NCBI RefSeq assembly: GCF_014650455.1
Contig: NZ_BMUZ01000001.1
Location: 1 to 64,000, forward strand
Origin: Streptomyces xanthochromogenes
GTDB taxonomy: Bacteria > Actinomycetota > Actinomycetes > Streptomycetales > Streptomycetaceae
Direction of reading: 5' to 3'
Length of the DNA: 64,000 nt
The notes beneath the pieces were generated by a model. The model was given only the letters and a program-made list of their open reading frames with translations, did no database searches and was not told where the DNA came from. The position numbers and the translations under genes are program-made. Of this stretch, positions 18,530 to 27,460 are shown piece after piece (the first letter of the stretch is position 1; every line of letters begins with the position of its first letter).

Positions 18530-19333
18530 TCACACCCGCAGCCAGGTCCTGCGGTCCCGTGCCGTCCAGTAGAGGGACTCCACGTCGGCGGGCTTGAGCA
18601 CGCCTCCCGCACGGGCGAGCTCCGGCAGGTCGCCGTCCGTCAGGACGCTGACGTCGGGGGCCGCACCCGGGGCGCCCTCGACCCGTTCCGCATCGACCAG
18701 GAGCAGCACCGCCCGCACCGCCGCCGCCAGGGCGAGCGAGGCGCGTTCGGCCTGGTGGCGGGCGTCGCGCAGGAGCGGCAGCGGGGTGGCCCTGCCCACG
18801 GTGACCAGCGGGTCGGCGATCCGCACCCGGTGCCGCCGGGTGTCGAGGGACCGCACGGCGAACACGCCCGCGGGCCCGAGGAGCAGGTGGTCGATCACGG
18901 CCGCGCCGGGCAGCGGCACCGAGTGCAGGACCCGCCAGCCCGCACCTTCGAGCCGCTCCAGCACGGCCCCGGCCCGCTGTTGTGCGGCGAGTTCCCGGCG
19001 GCGCGGGTCGGTCCACAGGCGGTGGGTGCCGGGATGCCGTTCGAGGTCGCCGAGCAGCGCCTCGCCGGGCCGGTTGGGCGCGAGGTCGTCGTCGGGGTGC
19101 AGGGAGAGCCGGACCAGGTCGGAGGGGGTCGGCACGGGCGGCGGCCCGACGGTCGGCGCCCCGACGACGTACGGGCGCAGCGCGGCGAGCACCTCGGCCC
19201 GGTGGTCGTCGAGCAGCAGCGAGACATGACCGCTGTCCCGGTCGTACCAGGCGACGGCACGCCCGTCCGGGAGGCTGACGTACAGTCGCGCCTGTCCGTT
19301 CCGGTGTACCGGTGTGACCCGTAGTCCTGCCAT
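18530..19333 (-). CDS. NERD (nuclease-related domain) protein, possibly non-catalytic
   Basis: 267 residues. The N-terminal ~110 residues are unassigned. A NERD-like core lies at about residues 115-175: AAQQRAGAVLERL, AVIDHLLLGPAGVFAVRSL. In typical NERD proteins the last strand reads roughly (V/I)(D/E)xK; here it reads VRSLDTRR, so the catalytic Glu/Lys pair seems to be missing or replaced. It may be a binding protein rather than a nuclease. Single gene, transcribed on the minus strand, divergent from the zinc-ribbon gene. Confidence 0.75.
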   Translation of the reverse strand: MAGLRVTPVHRNGQARLYVSLPDGRAVAWYDRDSGHVSLLLDDHRAEVLAALRPYVVGAPTVGPPPVPTPSDLVRLSLHPDDDLAPNRPGEALLGDLERHPGTHRLWTDPRRRELAAQQRAGAVLERLEGAGWRVLHSVPLPGAAVIDHLLLGPAGVFAVRSLDTRRHRVRIADPLVTVGRATPLPLLRDARHQAERASLALAAAVRAVLLLVDAERVEGAPGAAPDVSVLTDGDLPELARAGGVLKPADVESLYWTARDRRTWLRV

Positions 19334-19489
19334 GCCCCATCACCCCACCACGGCCCATGGGAACAGCCCGACGGCCGTCGGGGCAATGACTCGTGTGGGC
19401 GTCATCACAACGCGATGGACGCAGGGCGGTCATGGCCACGACACTTACGCGCGACACGGAATCAGGAATTACGGGAGGGGAACCACTCA

Positions 19490-19795
19490 ATGATCATTTT
19501 CGGCACCCGCGGCTATCTCTACCAGCTCGCGATGCTCACCCTGGTGTGCGGCCGCTGCGGCAATCCGTCCGCGCACGCGGTCCGCAAGTACGTCACGAAG
19601 TTCACGCTGTTCTTCGTGCCGCTGTTCCCGCTGTCGACGAAGTTCCGCACGCAGTGCACGTTCTGCGGCCTTGAGCAGCAGATCACGAAGGAGCAGGCCG
19701 AGGGTCTGCTCGCGCAGCCGGTCGCGCCGCAGCAGGCGTACGGGCAGCCGGCGCAGCCCGGCCAGATGCAGGGCCAGAACCCCTACCAGCAGTAG
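19490..19795 (+). CDS. Zinc-ribbon membrane-associated small protein
   Basis: 101 residues. Two CxxC pairs (VCGRCGN near residue 20 and CTFCGLE near 60) flank a hydrophobic stretch (KFTLFFVPLFPLSTKF), and the tail is Gln/Pro/Gly-rich (QQAYGQPAQPGQMQGQ). This is the common zinc-ribbon pattern of small actinobacterial proteins of unknown role. ATG 19490 has GGGAGGGG about 10 nt upstream; longer in-frame starts lack such a site. Confidence 0.8.
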   Translation: MIIFGTRGYLYQLAMLTLVCGRCGNPSAHAVRKYVTKFTLFFVPLFPLSTKFRTQCTFCGLEQQITKEQAEGLLAQPVAPQQAYGQPAQPGQMQGQNPYQQ

Positions 19796-19948
19796 GCCGC
19801 CCGCGACCCGGGGTGGGTCGCCGATGCGGGCCCACACCGGCGCGAACGGGGTCGAGCCACCACCCGTAACCGCACCGCTCGGTGACCTACGGGGGGCTGT
19901 TACACGTGCTCCGCAAGGTCGCAATGGCGGCGCTTTAGCGTCGTATCC

Positions 19949-20575
19949 ATGACCACGCCCACCCCGTCCCGCACCGCCCGCATCGCGGCCGCCTCCGCGC
20001 TCGCCCTCAGCATCGGCGGCGGCCTGCCGGCCTGCACCCCCGACCCGGTGGCCAAGGCCCCGGACGTACGGGTGCAGAACGCCGCCACCGCGCAGGCCAA
20101 GGCGGTCGTCGGCCCGCTGCGGGCCGCCGAGCCGACCCGGCTCGTGATCCCCTCCGCGAAGGTCGACGCGAGCCCGGTGCTGCGGCTCGGGGTGGACTCC
20201 GCCCAGGAGCTGGAGGTGCCTCCGGTCGACGAGGCCGAGCGGGCCGGCTGGTACACCGGCAGCGTCACGCCCGGTGAGAAGGGCGCTTCGGTGCTGGTCG
20301 CGCACTACGACACCGCGAACGGCCCGGCGCTGATGCGGAACGTGAAGAACATGAAGGTCGGGGACGCGATCGAGGTCGGCCGGGCGGACGGCTCGACCGC
20401 CGTCTTCAGGATCAGGGAGACCCAGCAGGTCGAGAAAAAGGACTTCCCCACGCATAAGGTTTATGGGAAGACCGATCGCCCCGAGCTCCGCCTCATCACC
20501 TGCGGCGGCCCCATCGTGGACGGTCACCGCTCGGCCAACATCATCTTCTATGCCGACCTGGTCAAGGCCGAATAA
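19949..20575 (+). CDS. Class F-like sortase
   Basis: 208 residues. The N-terminal signal sequence ends in GGGLPACTPDP, where the Cys may be a lipidation site although LPAC is not a perfect lipobox. The catalytic triad is His119 in VLVAHYDT (most relatives have GHxD), Cys185 in RLITCGG, and Arg194 in HRSANIIFYA. Class F sortases of Streptomyces anchor or process surface proteins; no LPxTG substrate is encoded nearby. The start has no Shine-Dalgarno, but TAGCGT lies 7 nt upstream (19936-19941), suggesting leaderless translation. Confidence 0.9.
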   Translation: MTTPTPSRTARIAAASALALSIGGGLPACTPDPVAKAPDVRVQNAATAQAKAVVGPLRAAEPTRLVIPSAKVDASPVLRLGVDSAQELEVPPVDEAERAGWYTGSVTPGEKGASVLVAHYDTANGPALMRNVKNMKVGDAIEVGRADGSTAVFRIRETQQVEKKDFPTHKVYGKTDRPELRLITCGGPIVDGHRSANIIFYADLVKAE

Positions 20576-20645
20576 GGCACCGGGGCTCCGGCGAAGGCGC
20601 GGCGGAAGGTGAAATAGCCTGGGGTCCCGCACGACAGGGAGCACC

Positions 20646-21422
20646 TTGATCCGCCACCGCCGCACAGCCCTCCTGGCACCCCTGCTGACCGCAGTGGGTG
20701 CGTTGCTGCTGTCCGGCTGCGGCGGGGCGGGCCACCTGGAGAGTTCGGGGGCGACGCCGACGGCCATCGGGCCGATCCACCTGTGGCCGGACCTGCCGCC
20801 CGCGACCGCGACCCCCAACGACTACGGCCAGACCGACACCGAGCAGGTGCCCGGCATCAAGGTCCCCGGCGGCGACGTCCGCAAGCTGAACCCGGTCGCG
20901 GTGGTCCAGGCCGAGGTGAAGGCGCACCCCAACACCTACAGCGGCGCGGACGGGCTCTATGACGAAACGGTTCGCCAGCTGGGCGCCTGCAAGCAGAAGC
21001 CGGCCGGCTGTCCGGTGCTCAAGCCGTACTACCGGGACCTGACCGGGGACGGCAAGGGCGAGCTGATCCTGGGCATCCGGATGCCCGACCAGAACCTCGC
21101 GGTGCGCTGCTACATGCCGGCGAAGGACGGCGGTCTGATCCGCATCATGTCCACCGTCGACCAGATCATCAGCGTCGACCTGGCCGGCAGCGACGTGATC
21201 CTGCGGTCGGTGTCGGCGGGCATGCCCGGCTACGAGTACCGCACCGCGTGGTCCTGGGACGACCACCAGCAGGCGATGCTCCCCACCCGGGACGAGATCG
21301 TGCGCACCAAGCCGGGCGGCAAGCACCCCGCACCCACCGGCGGCGGCCCGCTCGCGCCGTCGCCGAAGAAGAAGCCGCCGACGGCGAGCCCGTCGGCCAC
21401 CCCCACGGCGGACGCACCATGA
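20646..21422 (+). CDS. Lipoprotein paired with a histidine kinase
   Basis: 258 residues. TTG start at 20646 behind AGGGAG. The signal peptide has lipobox LLSGC (Cys near residue 25). The body contains YYRDLTGDGKGELILGI, an FG-GAP-like calcium-loop motif, and two further Cys residues. The C-terminal ~40 residues are Pro/Lys/Ser/Thr-rich. The stop overlaps the kinase start by 4 bp. The lipoprotein-plus-kinase order recalls the CseA/CseC envelope-stress arrangement of Streptomyces, but no response regulator gene is present. It may modulate the kinase sensor domain. Confidence 0.8.
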   Translation: MIRHRRTALLAPLLTAVGALLLSGCGGAGHLESSGATPTAIGPIHLWPDLPPATATPNDYGQTDTEQVPGIKVPGGDVRKLNPVAVVQAEVKAHPNTYSGADGLYDETVRQLGACKQKPAGCPVLKPYYRDLTGDGKGELILGIRMPDQNLAVRCYMPAKDGGLIRIMSTVDQIISVDLAGSDVILRSVSAGMPGYEYRTAWSWDDHQQAMLPTRDEIVRTKPGGKHPAPTGGGPLAPSPKKKPPTASPSATPTADAP

Positions 21423-22738
21423 AACTGCCCCGGAAGGCCCGGCTGCGCCTGCCCGCCTGGACCGCGACCCTCACCTGGAAGGCCGCGGTGTTCATCACCG
21501 TGATGTGCTGCGCCCTCGCCTCACTGCTCGGCGTCCTGGTGCACGTGTCGGTCACCCGGCAGACCGTGGGCGAGGCCCGCCACAAGGCGCTCGACCGGCT
21601 GACCGACGTCACCCGGATGTACGAGGCGGGCGAGCAACTGCCGCCCGGCGCCGCTCTCGACCCGCCCGAGCTGCCCGCCTCGCTGCACGCGCTCGCCGTA
21701 TCCGGCAAACGCGGCACCCTGGTCGACGACGACCACGGACGGCCCACCATGTGGGCGGCGGGCCCCGCCGACGGCAAGGCGCTCGCCGCCGAGATCGACT
21801 ACACCCAGAGCGCCCGCACCATCAACGGGCTCGACAAGGCCATCCTCGGCTCGTCCATCCTCGCCATCGGCGCGACCCTGCTCGTCGGCGTCTTCGCGGT
21901 CACCCGGATCACCCGGCGGCTGCACCAGACGGCGACGGTCGCCCGCCGGATCGAGGCGGGCGACCTGGACGCCCGGGTCAACGACCCCCGCACCAGCGAT
22001 CCCTCGCGCCCCCAGGACGAGGTGGCCACGGTGGCCGGCGCCCTGGACACGATGGCCGGCACGCTCCAGGGCAAGCTGCTCAGCGAACAGCGCTTCACCG
22101 CGGACGTGGCGCACGAGCTGCGCACCCCGCTGACCGGTCTGCACGCGGCGGCCGAGCTGCTGCCCGAGGGGCGTCCGGCCGAGCTGGTGCGGGACCGGGT
22201 GCAGGCGATGCGTTCGCTGACCGAGGACCTCCTGGAGATATCCCGGCTCGACGCCGGGAGCGAGCGGGTCGACCTCGACCTCCAGGAGCTGGCGCCCGTG
22301 GTGGAACGGCTCGTGCGCGCCTCCGTCGCGTCGGGGACCGCCGAGGCGGACACCACCGTGACGGTGGTGCGGGACGCCTGCGTCGAGACCGACAAGCGGC
22401 GTCTGGAGCGGGTCCTCGGCAATCTGCTCGCCAACGCCCACAAGCACGGCAAGGCCCCCGTGGAGCTGACCGTGCACGGCCCGGTCGTCACCGTTCGCGA
22501 CCACGGCACCGGCTATCCGGACTACCTCCTCGACCACGGGCCGCAGCGCTTCCGCACGGACGCCGGCAGCAAGGGCCACGGCCTCGGCCTGACCATCGCG
22601 GTGGGCCAGGCCGCCGTGATCGGCGCGGAGCTGAGCTTCCGCAACGCCCCGGACGGCGGCGCGGTGGCACGGCTCGAACTCCCCGAGTACGTCAGCTTCG
22701 AGGTGCCCGGCACCGACGACGTCGCGCACGGGGCGTGA
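21419..22738 (+). CDS. Orphan sensor histidine kinase
   Basis: 439 residues from ATG 21419, overlapping the lipoprotein gene (ATGA). Two transmembrane segments (near residues 20-42 and 138-160) bracket a ~95-residue extracytoplasmic sensor. A HAMP domain follows, then DVAHELRTP with phospho-acceptor His ~232 and a HATPase domain (LGNLLANAHKHGK as N box, VRDHGTGYP, GHGLGLTIA). No response regulator adjoins it; the nearest, at 49225, has its own kinase. It should signal to a distant regulator, with the lipoprotein as a likely sensor accessory. Confidence 0.92.
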   Translation: MKLPRKARLRLPAWTATLTWKAAVFITVMCCALASLLGVLVHVSVTRQTVGEARHKALDRLTDVTRMYEAGEQLPPGAALDPPELPASLHALAVSGKRGTLVDDDHGRPTMWAAGPADGKALAAEIDYTQSARTINGLDKAILGSSILAIGATLLVGVFAVTRITRRLHQTATVARRIEAGDLDARVNDPRTSDPSRPQDEVATVAGALDTMAGTLQGKLLSEQRFTADVAHELRTPLTGLHAAAELLPEGRPAELVRDRVQAMRSLTEDLLEISRLDAGSERVDLDLQELAPVVERLVRASVASGTAEADTTVTVVRDACVETDKRRLERVLGNLLANAHKHGKAPVELTVHGPVVTVRDHGTGYPDYLLDHGPQRFRTDAGSKGHGLGLTIAVGQAAVIGAELSFRNAPDGGAVARLELPEYVSFEVPGTDDVAHGA

Positions 22739-22762
22739 CGCCTCGTCACGCTTTGCGAGGCG
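22739..22762 (+). terminator. Rho-independent-like hairpin after the kinase gene
   Basis: Perfect 7-bp stem CGCCTCG / CGAGGCG with a 10-nt loop, directly after the kinase stop codon. It separates the lipoprotein/kinase unit from the SH3 gene. Confidence 0.5.
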
Positions 22763-22838
22763 GCAGGAGCGAATTTAGTGTGAGGCAGGCGAACTGAGGG
22801 TCGTTCACCCGCGGCCCCGCCCCGTTCCAGGAGGCACC

Positions 22839-23180
22839 ATGTCCCTGCGTTCCCCTCTTGCCGCACTCGGCCTCTGCGTGGCCACCGGAGCCGTGGCCGT
22901 CCTCGCCACGGCGTCGCCCGCCGCCGCCGAGGAGTCCGCGCACAACGAGTACAAGGGCCGCGTCACCGCCAAGTCCGGGCTGATCCTGCGCGACCGGCCG
23001 ACCCGCAGCAGCCGGATCGTCGGCAAGGCGCCGTACGGCTCCATCGTGCACATCTTCTGCAAGACCGGCGGCGACCGGGTGAACGGGAACGACCGCTGGT
23101 ACCTGCTCACCGACGGCACCTGGGCGTGGGGTTCGGCCTACTACATCGACAACATCGGGGCCGTACCGCGCTGGTGCTGA
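22839..23180 (+). CDS. Secreted SH3-domain protein
   Basis: 113 residues with a clear Sec signal peptide (LAALGLCVATGAVAVLATASPAAAEE, cleavage near AAA-EE) and one bacterial SH3b-like domain (GRVTAKSGLILRDRPTRSSR, SIVHIFCKTGGDRVNGNDRWY). Two Cys residues could form a disulfide. AGGAGG precedes ATG 22839. SH3b domains usually bind peptidoglycan or cell-wall peptides. It stands alone between terminators and the FtsW/PBP operon. Confidence 0.85.
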   Translation: MSLRSPLAALGLCVATGAVAVLATASPAAAEESAHNEYKGRVTAKSGLILRDRPTRSSRIVGKAPYGSIVHIFCKTGGDRVNGNDRWYLLTDGTWAWGSAYYIDNIGAVPRWC

Positions 23181-23350
23181 ACCGTCACGTCACCCCGACC
23201 CGGCGCACGCGAACCGGACGCGGGCGGGCGGCTCCGCCGAGCCCCCGTCACCCGGACGGGCCAGGCGGGCCGCGCCACCTAGGCCGCCCGCCCGCTCGGC
23301 GCCCCATGACATACACGGACATAAGGCCTCGGCTTGCTACGTTGCGTGCC

Positions 23351-24739
23351 ATGACCGCACCGTCGGCGGCGGACGCCTCCCCGCCCGAGCTGGGCCTCCC
23401 CAAGCGGCGGGGCGTCGAACTCTCGCTGCTCATCGGTGCCGTCCTCGTCGTGGTGCTCGGCTATGTGAACGTCGGGCTCGCCCGCACCGGCACGATCCCG
23501 CACGACGCCACGCGGTACGGGGCCGGGCTCGGCCTGCTCGCCCTGCTCAGCCACCTCGTGGTCCGCTTCCGCGCGCCCTACGCCGACCCGCTGCTGCTGC
23601 CGATCGCGATGCTGCTCAACGGGCTCGGCCTGGTGCTGATCTACCGGCTCGACCTGGCGACCCCGGGCAGCCGGGCGGCGCCGGCCCAGCTGGTGTGGTC
23701 GACGCTCGGGGTCGGCCTGTTCCTCGTCGTCGTCCTGGTGCTGCGCGACCACCGCGTCCTGCAGCGGTACGCCTACCTCTCGATGGCCGCCGCCCTGGTC
23801 CTCATGCTCGTCCCGATCCTGTTCCCCCCGATCAACGGCGCCAAGATCTGGATCAGGGCCGCCGGATACTCCTTCCAGCCGGCCGAGCTCGCCAAGATCC
23901 TGCTCGCCCTCTTCTTCGCCGCCTACCTGGCCGCCAACCGCAACGCGCTCGCGTACACCGGCCGCCGGATCTGGCGGCTCCAACTGCCCACCGGCCGGGT
24001 GCTCGGGCCGATCGTGGCGATCTGGCTGCTGAGCGTCGGCGTCCTGGTCCTCGAACGCGACCTCGGTACCTCGCTGCTGTTCTTCGGCCTGTTCGTGGTG
24101 ATGCTGTACGTGGCGACCGGGCGCACCGGATGGATCGCGGTGGGCCTGCTGCTCGCCTCGGCCGGGGCGGCGGCGGTCGCCCTGTTCGAGCCGCACGTGC
24201 ACGCCCGGGTCACCGACTGGCTCAACCCGTACGCCACCATCGAGGCCGGCCTCGGCCCGAGCCAGCTCGCCCAGTCCCTGTTCGCCTTCGCGGCCGGCGG
24301 CACGCTCGGCGCCGGGCTCGGGCTCGGCCACTCCGTCCTGATCGGGTTCGCCGCGAAGTCCGACTTCATCCTGGCCACCGCGGGCGAGGAGCTCGGCCTG
24401 TCCGGACTGACCGCGATCTTCCTGCTCTACGCCCTGCTCGTGGCCCGGGGCTACCGGGCCGGGCTCTGCCTACAGAGCCCGTTCGGGCGGCTCCTCGCCA
24501 TCGGGCTCGCCTCGATCCTGGCGCTCCAGGTGTTCGTCATCGCGGGCGGTGTGACGGGCCTGATCCCGCTCACCGGCATGGCGATGCCGTTCATGGCACA
24601 GGGCGGCTCGTCCGTGGTCACCAACTGGATCATCGTGGCGCTGCTGATCAGGATCAGCGACTCCGCCCGCCGCCCGCTCCCCGCGGTCGAGCCGGGTGTC
24701 ATCGCACGGCCCGAGCCGGTGGAGGGAACAGCCAGGTGA
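23351..24739 (+). CDS. FtsW/RodA/SpoVE-family peptidoglycan polymerase
   Basis: 462 residues with about ten transmembrane segments. Family motifs are present: INGAKIWIRAAGYSFQPAELAKI in the large loop, VLERDLGTSLLFFGLF, and AKSDFILATAGEELGLSG. SEDS proteins polymerise glycan strands with a class B PBP, and here the PBP follows with a 4-bp overlap (GTGA). Start ATG 23351 has no Shine-Dalgarno, but TACGTT lies 7 nt upstream (23338-23343). As Streptomyces has several FtsW/RodA copies, the pair could serve division, sporulation or lateral wall growth. Confidence 0.93.
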   Translation: MTAPSAADASPPELGLPKRRGVELSLLIGAVLVVVLGYVNVGLARTGTIPHDATRYGAGLGLLALLSHLVVRFRAPYADPLLLPIAMLLNGLGLVLIYRLDLATPGSRAAPAQLVWSTLGVGLFLVVVLVLRDHRVLQRYAYLSMAAALVLMLVPILFPPINGAKIWIRAAGYSFQPAELAKILLALFFAAYLAANRNALAYTGRRIWRLQLPTGRVLGPIVAIWLLSVGVLVLERDLGTSLLFFGLFVVMLYVATGRTGWIAVGLLLASAGAAAVALFEPHVHARVTDWLNPYATIEAGLGPSQLAQSLFAFAAGGTLGAGLGLGHSVLIGFAAKSDFILATAGEELGLSGLTAIFLLYALLVARGYRAGLCLQSPFGRLLAIGLASILALQVFVIAGGVTGLIPLTGMAMPFMAQGGSSVVTNWIIVALLIRISDSARRPLPAVEPGVIARPEPVEGTAR

Positions 24740-26199
24740 TCCGGTACATCCGGCGGGCCGCCGCCTTCTGTCTGGTGCTGCTCGTGGCACTGCTGGTGAA
24801 CGCGGCCCGCGTCCAGGTCTTCGAGGCCGACGCGCTCGACAACAACCCCGCCAACCGCCGCCTGGCGATCGCCCGTTACCACCAGCCGCGCGGCGCCATC
24901 GTGGTCGGCAAGGAGAGCGTCACCGGGTCGCGGGACAGCGGCCAGCAGCTGCGGTACGAGCGGACGTACAAGAACGGGCCGCTGTACGCGCCGGTCACCG
25001 GCTACGCCTCGCAGACGTACGGCACGACGTTCGTCGAGAACGCTGAGGACGGCGTCCTGTCCGGCACCTCCTCGCTCCTTTCGGTCTTCCCGCTGTGGAA
25101 CGACGTGACGCGCGGCCGGCACTCCGGCGGGCGGGCGGTCACCACCATCAAGGCGTCCATGCAGCGGGCCGCGTACGACGGACTGGGCGGCAAGAAGGGC
25201 GCGGTCGCGGCGATCGAACCCGCGACGGGCAAGATCCTGGCGCTGGTCAGCAGCCCGTCCTACGAGCCCGGGGTGCTCTCGGGCACGGGCAGGGCGGTGG
25301 CGGGCGCCTGGGCGCGGCTCACCTCGGACCCGAACCAGCCCATGCTCAACCGCGCGATCCGGGGGACCTACCCGCCCGGTTCCGCCTTCAAGATCGTGAC
25401 GGCCGCGGCCGCGCTCGACGCGGGGGCGGTCACGGACGTCGACGCCGCGACCGACACCCCCGATCCCTATGTCCTGCCCAACACCAGCACCACGCTGCCC
25501 AACGAGGCGAGCGGCTGCGGCAACGCCTCGCTCGCGTACGCGGTCAACGTCTCCTGCAACACCGTGATGGCACAGCTCGGGGTGAAGGTGGGGCTGCGCG
25601 GAATGCTGGACGCGGTACGGAAGTTCGGCTTCAACGACACGAAGCTGCGCATCCCCTCCGGCGTGGCCAAGTCGAACTTCGACACCCGGATGAGCCCCGA
25701 TCAGCTGGCCCTGTCCTCCATCGGCCAGTTCGACACGACGGCGACCCCGCTCCAGATGGCGATGGTCTCGGCGGCGGTCGCCAACGGCGGAGACCTCAAG
25801 TACCCCTATCTGGTGGACCGTACGACGACCTCGCGCGGCTCGACGGTGTCCACGACCGTGCCGCGGACCTACCAGCGCGCGATGAACCCGGCGACCGCGA
25901 TGCGGCTGCAGCAGATGATGGTGGACGTGGTGCGCACCGGCACCGGCACCAGCGCCGCGATCCCGGGGGCGACGGTCGGCGGCAAGACCGGAACCGCGCA
26001 GAACGGCATCGGCAACATCGGCAGCCCGTACGCCTGGTTCATCTCCTGGGCCCAGGCCGACGGCGCGGTCCGACCGGCCGTGGCGGTCGCGGTCGTCGTC
26101 GAGGACGCGTCGGCCAAGCGCGGCGACATCAGCGGCGGTGGCGACGCGGCCCCGATCGCGAAGGCGGTGATGGAGGCGGCGCTGGCGGACAAGCCATGA
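24736..26199 (+). CDS. Class B penicillin-binding protein (transpeptidase)
   Basis: 487 residues from GTG 24736. There is one N-terminal transmembrane anchor (AAAFCLVLLVALLVNA), a dimerisation-type domain, then a transpeptidase domain with GSAFKIV (catalytic Ser ~216, Lys ~219), SCN (~273-275) and GGKTGTAQNG (KTG Lys ~417). The size matches PbpA-type PBPs of actinobacteria. It is translationally coupled to the upstream SEDS gene and should form its cognate synthase pair. Confidence 0.94.
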   Translation: MIRYIRRAAAFCLVLLVALLVNAARVQVFEADALDNNPANRRLAIARYHQPRGAIVVGKESVTGSRDSGQQLRYERTYKNGPLYAPVTGYASQTYGTTFVENAEDGVLSGTSSLLSVFPLWNDVTRGRHSGGRAVTTIKASMQRAAYDGLGGKKGAVAAIEPATGKILALVSSPSYEPGVLSGTGRAVAGAWARLTSDPNQPMLNRAIRGTYPPGSAFKIVTAAAALDAGAVTDVDAATDTPDPYVLPNTSTTLPNEASGCGNASLAYAVNVSCNTVMAQLGVKVGLRGMLDAVRKFGFNDTKLRIPSGVAKSNFDTRMSPDQLALSSIGQFDTTATPLQMAMVSAAVANGGDLKYPYLVDRTTTSRGSTVSTTVPRTYQRAMNPATAMRLQQMMVDVVRTGTGTSAAIPGATVGGKTGTAQNGIGNIGSPYAWFISWAQADGAVRPAVAVAVVVEDASAKRGDISGGGDAAPIAKAVMEAALADKP

Positions 26200-26257
26200 C
26201 ATCTCGCTCCGCGAAATGAGCTGATGAGTACGGGAGTTGGCCGCTTAGGGTACGCCC

Positions 26258-26725
26258 ATGACAGATGCGGACGAGCGTTACGAGCTGGCTCAGGTCAACA
26301 TAGCCCGGCTCAAATACCCTTTGGAATCAGTTGAGTTGACGGACTTCGTGACCGCACTCGATCCGGTGAACGCGGTCGCGGACGCCGCCGACGGCTTCGT
26401 GTGGCGCCTTCAGAGCGACAGCGGGAACGCGACGGACGTCCCCGTGTTCGGCGACATCTCGATGATCGTGAACATGTCGGTGTGGCGGGACGAGGCGTCG
26501 CTGAAGGCGTTCATGTACGCGGGCAGGCACCGGGAGCTGCTGGCCCGCCGCTTCGAGTGGTTCGAGCGGATCGAAGAGGCGCTGGTGGCGCTGTGGTGGG
26601 TGCCGGCGGGACACCGCCCGACGGTGGAGGAGGCCGAGAAGCGCGTCCTGCACCTCCGCGACCACGGCCCGACCCCCCACGCCTTCACCCTGCGGTCCGG
26701 CTTCCCGGCGGGTCCGGGGCTGTGA
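26258..26725 (+). CDS. DUF3291 domain protein
   Basis: 155 residues covering a whole DUF3291 domain (YELAQVNIARLKYP, FVWRLQSDSGN, NMSVWRDEASLKAFMY, WFERIEEALVALWWVPAGHRPT). This is a dimeric alpha/beta-barrel-like fold of unknown function, distantly like antibiotic-biosynthesis monooxygenases. TAGGGT lies 6 nt upstream of ATG 26258 and there is no Shine-Dalgarno, so it is probably leaderless. It ends 3 bp before the convergent Uma2 gene. Confidence 0.85.
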   Translation: MTDADERYELAQVNIARLKYPLESVELTDFVTALDPVNAVADAADGFVWRLQSDSGNATDVPVFGDISMIVNMSVWRDEASLKAFMYAGRHRELLARRFEWFERIEEALVALWWVPAGHRPTVEEAEKRVLHLRDHGPTPHAFTLRSGFPAGPGL

Positions 26726-26728
26726 CGG

Positions 26729-27328
26729 TCAGCGGCGGCGGTCCAGTGCGGTCAGATCGATCTCGACGGGGAAGGGGAGGTCGACCTTGAGTTCCTTGCG
26801 GAAGGTCCCGATCGGGCTGTAGGCCCGGGTCGCCGGGTCCAGCTCGAAGACGTACACCACGGGCTGACCGTCGGACAGCTCGACCCGCCAGAAGTGCTGG
26901 ACGCCCGCCCGGGCGTACTTGCGGGGCTTGACCTCGCGGTCCCGGTCCACCGATTCGACGGACACCACCTCGACGGCCAGCAGGACGTCCTCCGGCTTGA
27001 ACCAGGTCTGCTGAAGACCGGTGTCCGCGTCGACGGGTACGACGAGGACATCGGGCTCGGGCCGGTTGCGCGAGTCCAGCTTCACGGTCATCTCTCCGAT
27101 GGCCTCCAAGTGCTCCGGCGCCTGCCGCGTCAGCTCGCTCACCAGGAAGTGAATGGTGCGCGAGTGAAACCGGGTCTGCGGACTCATGAAGACGAGGCTC
27201 CCGTCGATCAGCTCCGTGTGCGGAGGGAGATTCGGAAGCCGGTCCAGGTCGTCCGCCGTCCAGCCGCCCACCGGCGGGCGGGGCCACTGGTACTCGCCAT
27301 CCAGCTTGTACTCGCGTGCGGCGCTCAT
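26729..27328 (-). CDS. Uma2-family putative endonuclease
   Basis: 199 residues from ATG 27328 behind GGAG. An alternative in-frame ATG 27340 has CAGACT 7 nt upstream and could be a leaderless start. The restriction-endonuclease-like core reads TELIDGSLVFMSP, RPEPDVLVVP, VLLAVEVVS and KPRKYARAGVQHFW, giving the PD…ExV pattern of Uma2/DUF820 proteins. These are abundant in Streptomyces, and their real substrate is unclear. Confidence 0.85.
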   Translation of the reverse strand: MSAAREYKLDGEYQWPRPPVGGWTADDLDRLPNLPPHTELIDGSLVFMSPQTRFHSRTIHFLVSELTRQAPEHLEAIGEMTVKLDSRNRPEPDVLVVPVDADTGLQQTWFKPEDVLLAVEVVSVESVDRDREVKPRKYARAGVQHFWRVELSDGQPVVYVFELDPATRAYSPIGTFRKELKVDLPFPVEIDLTALDRRR

Positions 27329-27409
27329 GATTGCTCCCATGCGACGGAGTCTGTCTCGCCTCCTCAGCCTACCCAGCGGCAATCCGGGAGCGCCGCGCGA
27401 AAGAGTGCA

Positions 27410-27450
27410 TGCCGGTCGCGCCATTGACGGCCGAGGCGGCGCGACCGGCA
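27410..27450 (-). terminator. Terminator of the ferritin-like gene
   Basis: Perfect 13-bp stem TGCCGGTCGCGCC / GGCGCGACCGGCA with a 15-nt loop, beginning 10 bp past the stop of the minus-strand gene that ends at 27461. Confidence 0.65.
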
Positions 27451-27460
27451 CCGGGTGGTG

